Assembly: GCA_963742865.1 (NCBI GenBank)
Contig: CAVUNW010000088.1
Coordinates: forward strand, 1-64,000
DNA length: 64,000 nt
DNA from: Bog-532 sp963742865
GTDB taxonomy: Bacteria > Actinomycetota > Actinomycetes > Streptosporangiales > Streptosporangiaceae
Direction: 5' to 3'
A program made the translations under genes and the position numbers. The notes under the pieces were generated by a model. It was not told the DNA's origin. It saw nothing but the letters and a program-made list of their open reading frames with translations, and made no database searches. Below are positions 42,300 through 55,463 of this stretch, in pieces (positions within the stretch are counted from its first letter, which is position 1; each line of letters begins with the position of its first letter).

Positions 42300-43957
42300 C
42301 TAAATGGCTCCGGCGACTCCACCAGTCACGGCATCACGAGTCTTGACTACGCCAGTCCAGGTCAGGCGGGTCCCGCCGCTGCCGGGGGTGGTGAGATGGA
42401 GGGTGCCGCCGTGGCGTTCGGCGCGGTGGCGCATGTTGGTCAGGCCGCTGGAGCGGGCGGGTGCGCCGACGCCGCAGCCGTCGTCGGTGATGTCCAGGGT
42501 GATCAGCCCGTCCTGGAGGGCCAGGGAGATGCCGACCGCACTGGCGTGGGCGTGCCGAGCGCAGTTGGATAGCGCCTCACGGGTGACGGCGAGGATGTCC
42601 CCCGTCAGGGCCACGTCCGCCGCCCGTTCCAGGGACCCGGAGAAGCGGACGCCAGCCGCGAAGCCCAGCTGAGGCGCATGCTCTTCGACAATTTCCAGGA
42701 GCCGGGCGTGCAGGCCGCCGGGTATGGACCGGGACTGGCGGAGCCCGAAGATGCTGGTGCGGATCTTTCTGATGATCTCGTCCAGCGAGCCGACAATGCC
42801 GTTGAGTTGCTCCGCGGTGACCAGATCGCCGCGGCTGATGTAGCTCTGGAGTTTCATGCTCAGGGTGAACAGTTCCTGGATGACGTGGTCGTGCAGCTCG
42901 GCGGCGATGCGGTCGTGGTCCTCTACCTGGGCCAGTGTCATCTCGTCGGCGCGGGCCTCGGCGAGCTCCAGGGCCATGGCGGCGTGGCCGGCGAAGGAGG
43001 CGGCCATGTCCAGGTCTGAGTTGGTGAATTCCGGCGCCGTGGCCAGTCGGCCCAGCCCCAGTGCGCCGCGGATCTTTCCGCCTGCGTCCAGCGGCACGAC
43101 GATCAGAGGGCCAATACTGGCGCCCAGCGCCGCGCCGACGGCTTCGCGGTGGGAACCCTGGACAAGGCCGGGCTGGCCAGCGAGGATCGCCTGCCCGGCC
43201 GGTGAGTCCGCGAGCGGCGCTGTCCGGTTGATCTGATTCACCGCCAGGGTGCCGCTCACGCCGGTCACGACCGCCTGACCGGCCTCGTGGGAGTCCCACA
43301 GCATGGCGAAGTCCGCCTCCGCGGCGACCGCCGCGTGCTCTGCGATGAACGTGGCCGGCTGGGCCGCCTCGCCGGACAGCAGAACATCCGTCAGCTCACC
43401 GGAGGCGGTCAGCCATCGGCGGCGCAGCTCGGATTCGGCGAACCGCCGCGCGTTCGCGATGGCCGCGCCCGCCGCGGCAGCGAGCGCGATCACCAGTTGC
43501 TCATCTTCGGCGGTGAACTTGCCTCCCCGGGAGCGTTCGGTTAGATAAAGGTGGCCAAGAATCTGCTCACCGATGCGGATCGGGACGCCGACGAAGCCGG
43601 TCATCGGCGGATGTCCCGGCGGGAACCCCGCCGACGCGGGATGAACGGCCAGATCATCGTCCATGCTTGGGGGAACGAACTGCTCTAGGCCGCCGTCAAC
43701 GCCCAGCACACCGAGCGCCGCATACGGGCACCGAGAAGATCCCGGGCCGCCGCTACGGTGTGGCGCAACACCACTGGCAGGCTCAGGTCACCGGACACCA
43801 GGACAGTCGCGCGCAGCAACCCACGCAGGCGGTCCTGCGTAGCCAGCAGATCATTAGTGCGGCCGGCCGCGGGGCCCGGATCACGTGCCCGCGGCGCCTG
43901 CGGAGCGGAGGAAACCGGAGCGGGCTCAAGATTCCGTGCGGTCATGTTTGCGCGCAC
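42300..43957 (-). CDS. DevS-like GAF sensor histidine kinase (one frameshift)
   Basis: About 550 residues. The N-terminus (DRLRGLLRATVLVSGDLSLP, VVLRHTVAAARDLLGAR) continues in another frame after 43725 (LGVDGGLEQFVPPSM), where one base seems missing. Two GAF domains follow (VGVPIRIGEQILGHLYLTER; SIGPLIVVPLDAGGKIRGAL), then HisKA_3 with His in DRIAAELHDHVIQELFTLSM, and HATPase (LSNCARHAHASAVGISLALQ, SGLTNMRHRAERHGGTLHLT). This is the DevS/DosT plan, whose known members sense redox or gases via heme. No cognate regulator is adjacent. It lies next to the ferredoxin-oxidoreductase operon, consistent with a low-oxygen role. Confidence 0.85.
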
Positions 43958-44149
43958 CAGCTCTTCTGGGTCAGTGAGAGAGCGGCGAAAAGCGCACAGT
44001 CCGGACTAGTCGGCCGTGTCCCCCAGTTAACGGCACCCGCGAACCCGGCACAAGCGTCCGGGCAGTGCTATTACGTGATCGCGGCTAACGTGCGAGTCAT
44101 CCGGCCGTGGGCCGACGGCAATGACCAACGACCAATGACCCTGGCCCGG

Positions 44150-45183
44150 TCACCATGGGACCTGGCTGACGTTGGCGTAGCGCATGGCCCGGACATAGCC
44201 GGCGCGTTCGCGTCCGGTCTGGTCAGTGCCGGCGGCCAAGGCGAGCAGTCCGCGCAATTCGCTGACTGACTTGTATCCCTTACGCTCCATCCACTCGGAC
44301 AGGCCATCCAGCAGGACCGCCGCATGGCCGGAGCCGTGCCGGATCAGCGCGGACGCGGTCATCACCACGTCGGCGCCTGCCAGCAGGTACTTGATCACGT
44401 CGGACGGCTCGTCAACGCCGGTGGTCCCCGCGAGCGAGCATCGGACGTGATGACGCAGGATCGAAATCCAGGTCCGCGGCAGCCGGCCTTCCCTCGGGCT
44501 GGAGAGGTCCACCGCAGGCACCACCGCCATGCTCTCCGGATCAATGTCGGGCTGCAGGAACCGGTTGAACAGCACCAGGCCGTCCGCGCCCGCCTCGTCC
44601 AGCCGCAGCGCCATCTCGCCGGCCGAGCTGAAGTGCGGCCCCAGCTTCACCGCCACCGGCACGGTGACGGCGTCTTTCACCCGGCAGAGGACGTCAATGT
44701 GCCGCTGCTCAACGTCGCGGCCTGAGGTGCGCGGATCGCCCGGGATGTAGTAAATGTTCAGCTCGATGGCCGCGGCGCCCGCGTCCTGCATGGCCCGCGC
44801 GTAGCTGGTCCAGCCGCCGGGTGTCACCCCGTTGATGCTGCCGATGACCGGTACGTCCACCGCGGTCGCGGCGCGCTCGAGCAGGCTCAGGTAGCCCCGC
44901 GGGGTAGGTTCCTCCGCGGTCCCCTCCTCCGCCGCCTCCTCCTCGGCCGTGGCCGGGAAGTAGGACAGTGCCTCAGAAAATACCTCGGTGCCCGCCTCGG
45001 CGAGCCGCGCGTTCTCCTCGGCCTCCCGGCGCACCTGCTCCTCGAACAGGGAGTAGAGGACCACCGCGCCGACGCCGGCGTCGGCGAGACGCCGGATACC
45101 GTCGACCGAGTTCGACAGCGGCGACGCGGAGGCTACCAGCGGGTTGCGCAGCTCCATTCCGAGGTAGCTGGTCCATAGGTCCA

Positions 45184-45184
<1 letters not shown>
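44150..45184 (-). CDS. Dihydroorotate-dehydrogenase-like FMN protein
   Basis: 344 residues: TSYLGMELRNPLVASASPLS, VVLYSLFEEQVRREAEENAR, VPVIGSINGVTPGGWTSYAR, AIELNIYYIPGD, VAVKLGPHFSSAGEMALRLD and SLAGTTGVDEPSDVIKYLLA. TIM-barrel FMN fold of the PyrD type, but with an acidic insert (EEEAAEEGTAEE), and without the usual pyrimidine operon. The ATG overlaps the nifJ stop (TGATG). It may transfer electrons from reduced ferredoxin, or act in pyrimidine synthesis or catabolism. Confidence 0.85.
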
Positions 45185-48761
<3,577 letters not shown>

Positions 48762-48762
<1 letters not shown>

Positions 48763-50401
48763 CAGTCCTCCGGGACCATCTCGATCGAATGCACCGGGCA
48801 TTGCTCGTAGCACGCGCCGCAGCCGGTGCACTTGTCGTAGTCGAACTCGTACCGGTAACCGACGCCGAGCTTGATCACCGCGTCCTCCGGGCACGCGCCC
48901 AGGCAGCCGTCGCACTCACAGCAGTTGCCGCAGGACAGGCAGCGGCGCGCCTCGTACGTCGCTTCCTGCTCGGACAGCCCGCCGGTCACCTCGGTGAAGT
49001 CCGCGGTCCGCTGCTCCGGCGGGGCTTCGGGCTGCTCGCGGCGGGCGGCGTCGCCGAAGTACCAGAGGTTCAGCATGTCGAACGAGACCATGATCGTGCT
49101 TGGGCGGGTTCACCGGCGCGGTTTCGCGCAGCCAGGCGTCGATGTTCTTGGCCGCCTTCTTGCCGTGCCCGACACCGACCGTCACGGTCCGCTCGGCCGG
49201 CACCATGTCCCCGCCGGCGAACACACCGGGGCAGCCGGTCATCATCGCCGGCGAGACCTTGACGACGCCGTCCCGCGCGATCTCCACCCCCGGCACCTGG
49301 CTCAGGAAGGCGGTGTCGGATTCCTGGCCGAGCGCGAGGATGACGGTGTCGGCGGCCAGCGTCTCGAACCGCCCGGTCGGCTGCGGGAACCCGGTCTCGT
49401 CCAGCTCCATGGCCTCGATGGTCAGTTCCGGGCCGTCGAAGGCGGTGATGGTGCGCAGCCAGTTGATCTGCACGCCCTCGCTCTCGGCCTCCTCGGCTTC
49501 CGCCTCGTGGGCCGGCATCTGCTCGCGGGTGCGGCGGTAGACGATGAGCGAGTCGTTGGCGCCGAGCCGGCGGGCCACCCGGGCGGCGTCCATCGCGGTG
49601 TTCCCGCCGCCGTAGACGGCCACCCGCCGCCCGATCACGGGCCGCTCCCCGGAAGCGACGCTGCGCAGGAACGACACCGCGTCGATGATCGGCCCGGCGT
49701 CCTTGGCCGGGATGTCGACCCGCTTGGACAGGTGCGCGCCGACCGCGACGAACACGGCGTCGAAGCCGCCTTCGCGTCGCTCGGCGTCCAGGTCCTCCAC
49801 CCGGTGGCCGCATGGTGAAGCGCACGCCCATCGCGGCGATCCGGGCGATCTCGGCGTCGAGGACGTCACGCGGCATCCGGTAGGACGGGATGCCGTAGCG
49901 CATCATCCCGCCCGGCACGTCCCCCGCGTCCCTGACCTCGACCTCGTGGCCGAGCCTGGCCAGGTGGTAGGCGGCCGACAGGCCGCTCGGCCCGGCGCCG
50001 ATGATGAGCACCCGCCTGCCGCTGCGGACGGCGGGGGGATCGAACGCCCACTGCCGCTCGATCGCCAGGTCGCCGAGGAACCGCTCGACCGAGTGAATCG
50101 AGACCGCACTGTCCAGGTTGGCGCGGTTGCAGACGCTCTCGCACGGGTGGTAGCAGACCCGCCCGTGGATGGCCGGCATCGGATTGTCGGCGGTCAGCTG
50201 GCGCCAGGCCTGCTCATGGTGGCCGACCTCGGCGTGGGCCAGCCACGCCTGAATATTCTCCCCGGCCGGGCACCCGGCATTACAGGGCGGCAGCAGGTCC
50301 AGATAGACGGGCCGCTGCTCCCGAACGGGCCCGGCGCGGGAGCGTCCGTGCAGCAGGTCGGGCAGCGGGGTAACGTCCGGTCGCTCAGGTTGGACAGCCA
50401 T
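48762..50401 (-). CDS. GltD-like FAD/NAD(P) oxidoreductase with C-terminal ferredoxin (two frameshifts)
   Basis: About 547 residues. The N-terminal Cys region (PPCNAGCPAGENIQAWLAHA, CYHPCESVCNRANLDSAVSI) and FAD motif VLIIGAGPSGLSAAYHLARL are in one frame. After a shift near 49809 comes HRVEDLDAERREGGFDAVFV and NADPH motif AVYGGGNTAMDAARVARRLG. After another near 49092 comes FDMLNLWYFGDAARREQP and a double [4Fe-4S] tail (CLSCGNCCECDGCLGACPED, CTGCGACYEQCPVHS). It probably passes electrons between NAD(P)H and ferredoxin for the adjacent PFOR. It could also be read as two genes, with an ATG at 49091, but the continuity of the fold favours one. The start is uncertain. Confidence 0.83.
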
Positions 50402-50654
50402 ACCGTTACTGATACCCGGTCGTGGGCGGATGCCACCATGGACTAAAGCCACACAATCGCCCGCAGTGCTGGTCATGGTGGCGCCGTGCTCTTCACTGGA
50501 GCTACGCGGACCGGGACCGAACGGAATGCCGGTGGCAATGCCCAGCCTGTGGCACGACAGCCAGCTGTCCGGATTCCAGCCTGCGAGGACCGTATAGTCA
50601 TAGCCAGGTGAGCCGGGAAGCCTGGTCGGCGCTGTCTGAGTCCTGGGGCTGATA

Positions 50655-52055
50655 ATGCGTCGTCATAGCTCATCTTCGGTACTCGGTTCGCATTGGCGTT
50701 CAGACGTGCTGCGCACCAACCTGTGGCTGGTCCCCGGGATTGAGGTCCTGGCGGCCATCGCGCTCTTCGCCGTCACGCTGAGCCTGGACCGGGCCGCCTA
50801 CCACGGCGATTTCCGGCTGCCCAGCTGGGTGATCAGCGGCACCGCTGACGCCGACCGGCAGATCCTCACCGCGATCGCGACCGCCGTCATTACCGTCGTC
50901 GGTGTCGTTTTCTCCATCATCCTGGTGACCCTCACCCTCGCGTCCACCCAGTTCGGGCCCCGGATGCTGCGCAACTTCATCCGTGACCGCGGCACACAGC
51001 TGACGCTCGGGACCTTCGTGGCGACGTTCGTGTATGCCGTGCTGGTACTCGTCTCGATCGGCCCGGGACCGCGTGGGGACTTCGTGCCGCATATCGGGGT
51101 CACGGTGACGCTCACCCTGATGGCGGCCGCGCTGGGCGTGCTGATCTATTTCATCCACCACACCGCGACCTCCATCCAGCTGCCCCGGGTGATCGCCAGC
51201 ATCGCAGGCGACCTGTCCGAGGCGATCGAGGTGCAGGGCGGCCACGATGTCCCGGCCGGCTCGGGCGGTGGCCGGGAAAGGGGCCTCTCGGCAGCAGAAC
51301 TAATCGCCCGGATGGACGCCGACGGTGGCGTGGTCCGCGCGCCCGTGAGCGGTTATCTGCAGTTCATCCGGCACCGGATCCTGGTTCAGTTCGCCGCCGA
51401 GGCGGATGCGGTCATCGCCCTGAACTACCGGCCCGGGCATTTCCTCGTCCAAGGGCACCCGTTCGCCGTGGTATGGCCGCCCCAGGCGGCGGCACGGGTC
51501 AGCGACGCGCTCGGCCGCGCGCACATCACGGGGTCCAACCGGACGCTCACCCAGGACATCTCGTTCGGTATCGACCAGCTTGTCGAGATCGCCATCCGGG
51601 CTCTATCGCCGGCCGTTAACGACACCTTTACCGCGCTGACCTGTATCGACTGGCTCGCAGACAGTCTCTGCAAGATCACCGTCCGGTGGAATCCGGCCCG
51701 GGTGCACCGCGACGGTGATGGGTACATCCGGGTCATCACGACCGAGCCCAGCCATGAACGCCTCGTCCAGCGCGCTTTCGAGAAGATCCGCCAGGCCAGT
51801 CACGGCATGCCCGCGGTGATGATCCGCCAGCTCGAAGCGATCGTGAAGATCATGACCGATACGTCCAGTGCTGGCCAGCGCCGGGTGCTGCTGGACCAGG
51901 CGGCCATGATCCAGCGCGCGAGCGAGCGCTCGGTGCCCGAGAAAGCGGACCGCGACGACATTCAGCGACGGTACGAAGAAGTGCTCACGGCTGGTGTTAG
52001 GACTCCGCGTGCAGGTCCTCTACCGGCCGATCCCGGGCCTAACGTCGTTGGATGA
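50655..52055 (+). CDS. DUF2254 membrane protein
   Basis: 466 residues with about five membrane helices: LVPGIEVLAAIALFAVTLSL, TAIATAVITVVGVVFSIILV, TLGTFVATFVYAVLVLVSIG, TLTLMAAALGVLIYFIHHTA. The soluble part reads GVVRAPVSGYLQFIRHRILV and DISFGIDQLVEIAIRALSPA, NDTFTALTCIDWLADSLCKI, the conserved DUF2254 tail. It appears to be an integral envelope protein; the physiological role is unknown. TTCGGTACTCGGTTCG lies near the start. Confidence 0.85.
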   Translation: MRRHSSSSVLGSHWRSDVLRTNLWLVPGIEVLAAIALFAVTLSLDRAAYHGDFRLPSWVISGTADADRQILTAIATAVITVVGVVFSIILVTLTLASTQFGPRMLRNFIRDRGTQLTLGTFVATFVYAVLVLVSIGPGPRGDFVPHIGVTVTLTLMAAALGVLIYFIHHTATSIQLPRVIASIAGDLSEAIEVQGGHDVPAGSGGGRERGLSAAELIARMDADGGVVRAPVSGYLQFIRHRILVQFAAEADAVIALNYRPGHFLVQGHPFAVVWPPQAAARVSDALGRAHITGSNRTLTQDISFGIDQLVEIAIRALSPAVNDTFTALTCIDWLADSLCKITVRWNPARVHRDGDGYIRVITTEPSHERLVQRAFEKIRQASHGMPAVMIRQLEAIVKIMTDTSSAGQRRVLLDQAAMIQRASERSVPEKADRDDIQRRYEEVLTAGVRTPRAGPLPADPGPNVVG

Positions 52056-52178
52056 GCGCGACAGGAAGGACGGTCGTGCCGGCACGGACGGTACCGGGAA
52101 TGGCCTCCCTTCGGTGCGGGCACCTGCCGACATCCGCCCGGGCGACGGGGGAATGTGTAAGACAAGGGCGGGTCCGAT

Positions 52179-52589
52179 ATGTCGATCCTGATCGGTGTCT
52201 GGTTCGCGGTGGCAGGAGGGCTGGCCGCGCTGGCTGGCCTCACCGGAATGCGCCGCGTGCGGCGGCTGCGCCGGGACGGCGTGGCCACCTGGGCGGCAAC
52301 CGTAGAGCCGCCGGCGCACGCGGACGAACGGGAGGACGGTTCGCCCCGGCCGGCCCTGATCCAGTACACCCTCCCGGATGGACGCGTCATCGAGCGGATG
52401 TCCCCGGCCCTGGCCAGGAAGGCAGCGTCGCTGCGTCCCGGCCAGAAGGTGCTCGTCTGGTACGACCCCCGGGATCCGGATGACGTTGTCCTCTACGGCA
52501 GGGAGGGACGGTTCACGGACCGGGCATTCCTGGCCGCGGGACTGATCCTCATCGGCACGGGGATTGCCCTGGCCGCGTCCGCCGGCTGA
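52179..52589 (+). CDS. DUF3592 membrane protein
   Basis: 136 residues: one N-terminal helix (ILIGVWFAVAGGLAALAGLT), an extracytoplasmic beta-rich part (ALIQYTLPDGRVIERMSPAL, KVLVWYDPRDPDDVVLYGRE) and a C-terminal helix (AFLAAGLILIGTGIALAASA). Family function unknown. It lies 124 bp after the DUF2254 gene in the same direction and may be co-expressed. Confidence 0.8.
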   Translation: MSILIGVWFAVAGGLAALAGLTGMRRVRRLRRDGVATWAATVEPPAHADEREDGSPRPALIQYTLPDGRVIERMSPALARKAASLRPGQKVLVWYDPRDPDDVVLYGREGRFTDRAFLAAGLILIGTGIALAASAG

Positions 52590-52613
52590 CGACGCCCGCG
52601 TCCACTGGACGGC

Positions 52614-55199
52614 TTACAGCACGTGCCAGATCTCTCCCGGGTCCCGGGCCTGGCACGCCTGGATCGTCAGCCCGGAGCCGTTGGCCGTGGCGTCGCCCGC
52701 GTCGGCGAGGCACTTGCCGGAAGCCGGGTTGACGAGCTCACTGCCGATGGGGCCTTCCGGCACGACGGCCCACTTCTGATTGGAGGAGCCCTTGCAGGAG
52801 TACAGGTCGAGAGGGGTGCCGCTGGCGGTGCCGTAACCGGCCACGTCAAGGCACTTGCCGGCGAGGCGGATACTGGCGTCCGGCTCGGTGGTCCAGCGCT
52901 GGCTGCTGCCGTCGCTGCAGGCCGAGATGTCCAGCCGCGTGCCGTTGGCGGTGCTGTCGCCGGGGTCGTCGGCGCACAGCCCGGGGATCCCGGACATCAC
53001 GGCCGCCGCGGCCGGGATCCAGTGCTGCTCGCTGCCGCCTCCGCACGCCCAGATCTGCAGCAGGGTCCCGTTGGCCGTCCGCCATCCGGTGTCGTCCAGG
53101 CACCGGCCCGAGGCTACGGAGATCAGCTCGCCATCGGTGCCGGCCTGCCAGCGCTGGGCGCTGGTTCCGTCGCAGGGGTTCAGGACCGCGGCCGCGCCAT
53201 TTCCTGTCCCGGCCGCCGCCAGGCAGGCCCCGTGGATCTGCAGCGTCCCGTCCTGGACCACCGTCCATTGCTGGTTCGCGCCGCCGTTGCAGGCCCAGAG
53301 CTGCATCCGGGTGCCGGCCGCGGTCTTCCCGGCCGTGTCATCGAGGCACTTGCTGCCGTACTGCAGCCACACCTGACCGGACGGCCCCTGAGCGGGTGCC
53401 CTGCTCACGGTCCACGTGAATGCGGCTGAACCGGTGACGTTCAGGGCGTCGGCCGCGGTCACGGTGACGCTGTAGGTTCCCGGTACGTCCGGCCAACCGG
53501 TGATCCGGCCGCTGCCGGTCATCGATACCCCGGGCGGCAGCCCGGTCGCGGTGAAGGACGGAGCGTACCCCGCCGCATTGTCCGACGCCGCTACCTGCAT
53601 ACCGGCGGGACTGCCGACGATCGTGCTCTGGTTCCCCGGGGAGGTGACGGTGACCCTTCCGGGCACTTCCCAGAGAAAGCTGACCGACCCGGAGGCGCCG
53701 GACGACGGGCTGGTCGCCGTGACCACCACCTTGTACGCGCCGGCCGCCCCCGACACAGTGCCGGTGATCTGGCCGGTGCCGCTGATCGACAGGCCGCCCG
53801 GCAGGCCGGGCGCGGTGTAGCTGAGCGACTGCCCCGCCGCCGCGTTCAGCGAGCCGACCTGAACCGAAACCGCGGAGCCCGGCGCGGTGCGCTGGGTGCC
53901 CGGGTACGTGAGGTCGATCCGGTTGCTGTTGAAGGAGCTGAGATCGGTGCTGCCGGTGATGCCGGGAACGGTGCCGCTGCTCGTGTACTGCCAGAACATC
54001 CACGCCGGCCACCCGGTGGGCAGCACCGGGCTCGAGGTGGCGTACGAGGCTATCCAGAGCTGGCTGGCGGCGAAGGCGCTGCTGCCCCCGGTGCACGTGT
54101 TCCACCAGCCGGCGGCGGTGTAGATGATCGGCACCTGGCCGGTCAGGCGCTGCACCTCGCCGTCGAACGCGCTGATCCAGGAGACCATCTGGCTCGGCGT
54201 CAGGCCATAGCACGAGTTGGTGTGGTCGCTGCCGGTGTACGGGTCGTACTCGATATCCAGCTCCAGCGGCAGCGTGCGGCCGTCACCGGCGTAGCTGCCG
54301 TTCTGCACCGCGTAGTCGGCCTGGTTGACGGCGCTGCTGACGTTCGGGATGGCGAAGTGGTAGCCGGTGACGTAGAGGCCGGCGGCCCTGGCGGCCGCGA
54401 CGTCGGCGGCGTAGTAGGGGTTGGTGTAGTAGTTCCCTTCGGTGCCCTTGACCGCGGCGAACTTGTAACCCGCGCCCGCGACCTGGGCCCAGTTGATGGC
54501 GGCACCCTTCGGGTGCTGGAAGGATGCCACGTCGATGCCCTGCGGCATGGTGGCGGCAGCCGCCGTGACCGCGGGCACGGTCAGCGCCGTGGTGTGCGCA
54601 GCGGCGGCCTGGCTGGGGGACGGCGCCGCGGAGGCGGTGTCACCCGGCGCGGGCGAAGCGGGGGTGGCGGGCGTGCTGCCGGAAGGGCCGGCGGTCCTGG
54701 CGGGGGCGCCCGGCTGACTCGGCTGGCCGGCCTGGCCGGCCTGGCGGCCTGGCCGGATAGCTGGCGGAGCAACTGGGGTGAGTGCGGCTCTCCCACATTG
54801 AACCGGCCGGCCGGTGATGAGGTCACCGGCCGGGGATAATGCCGGTCCTGGTTCAGCGCACTGACCACTGCCGGGGGAACCGGGCCGGCCCCGGCCGCGG
54901 CCAGGGCGACGTCGGGCGCACTGGTCACCCCCACCGGGGCCGGGCGGCCGGATGGCCCGCCAGCCGCCTGCGCGGCGCTGGCCTGAGCGGCCCGGGAATG
55001 GACGCCGGCCGGATGAGCGGCCGCCGCCGCGGGGTGCGCCCCCGCGGACCCGGTGAGCTGGACGAGCCCGGCCAGACCGGCCGCGGCCACGATGACCGCG
55101 GCGGCGGCGATCGTTATCCGGCGTACCGGGCGTCCTGGGTGTGCCGGGCGCAGCCTGCGCCTGCCGGGTACTCCCCCCACGATTGCTCCTCGCGATCAT
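52614..55199 (-). CDS. GH25 lysozyme with Ig-like and ricin-B lectin domains (frameshifts)
   Basis: About 860 residues. A basic start (MIARSNRGGSTRQAQAAPG) leads, after a shift near 55130, to a signal anchor (ITIAAAAVIVAAAGLAGLVQ) and an Ala/Pro linker. A second shift in the linker (about 54700-54790) restores the frame for the GH25 domain: GIDVASFQHPKGAAINWAQV, YKFAAVKGTEGNYYTNPYYA, catalytic DIE in LPLELDIEYDPYTGSD. Two Ig-like/putative-Ig repeats follow (LPGGLSISGTGQITGTV; LPPGVSMTGSGRITGW), then ricin-type QxW lectin repeats (ANQQWTV, SAQRWQAG, SEQHWIP, SSQRWTT, SNQKWAVV). It cleaves peptidoglycan and binds sugars. Secreted or wall-bound. Confidence 0.85.
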   Translation of the reverse strand: MIARSNRGGSTRQAQAAPGTPRTPGTPDNDRRRRGHRGRGRSGRARPAHRVRGGAPRGGGRSSGRRPFPGRSGQRRAGGWRAIRPPGPGGGDQCARRRPGRGRGRPGSPGSGQCAEPGPALSPAGDLITGRPVQCGRAALTPVAPPAIRPGRQAGQAGQPSQPGAPARTAGPSGSTPATPASPAPGDTASAAPSPSQAAAAHTTALTVPAVTAAAATMPQGIDVASFQHPKGAAINWAQVAGAGYKFAAVKGTEGNYYTNPYYAADVAAARAAGLYVTGYHFAIPNVSSAVNQADYAVQNGSYAGDGRTLPLELDIEYDPYTGSDHTNSCYGLTPSQMVSWISAFDGEVQRLTGQVPIIYTAAGWWNTCTGGSSAFAASQLWIASYATSSPVLPTGWPAWMFWQYTSSGTVPGITGSTDLSSFNSNRIDLTYPGTQRTAPGSAVSVQVGSLNAAAGQSLSYTAPGLPGGLSISGTGQITGTVSGAAGAYKVVVTATSPSSGASGSVSFLWEVPGRVTVTSPGNQSTIVGSPAGMQVAASDNAAGYAPSFTATGLPPGVSMTGSGRITGWPDVPGTYSVTVTAADALNVTGSAAFTWTVSRAPAQGPSGQVWLQYGSKCLDDTAGKTAAGTRMQLWACNGGANQQWTVVQDGTLQIHGACLAAAGTGNGAAAVLNPCDGTSAQRWQAGTDGELISVASGRCLDDTGWRTANGTLLQIWACGGGSEQHWIPAAAAVMSGIPGLCADDPGDSTANGTRLDISACSDGSSQRWTTEPDASIRLAGKCLDVAGYGTASGTPLDLYSCKGSSNQKWAVVPEGPIGSELVNPASGKCLADAGDATANGSGLTIQACQARDPGEIWHVL

Positions 55200-55463
55200 G
55201 CAGCACCCAGGATCCGCGCGCCAGGGATCCGCCGACGGCTGCGCCAGCCCGAAAATGAGATAGCGCCGGTTCGCCTGCGTGCCCGCAGCCCCGCTCCGCC
55301 GCCGGCGCGAGACTACCAGGAACGGCCGTCACAGCGGCACACACATGCACAAACGTTACTTGGCCCCCCGGGACCACGACGGCACCGCGGGCCGCGTTAC
55401 CCGCCGACGCCGGACCTGGCGGCCGCGGCGATGAGCTCAGCCGCGTCGGCCGGCCGGCGGCTT

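Noticed and set aside
55200..55463. Possible cyclic-di-AMP (ydaO-type) riboswitch before the GH25 lysozyme
   Set aside because: Such leaders occur before wall hydrolases, but I could not find the conserved ydaO core in the sequence.
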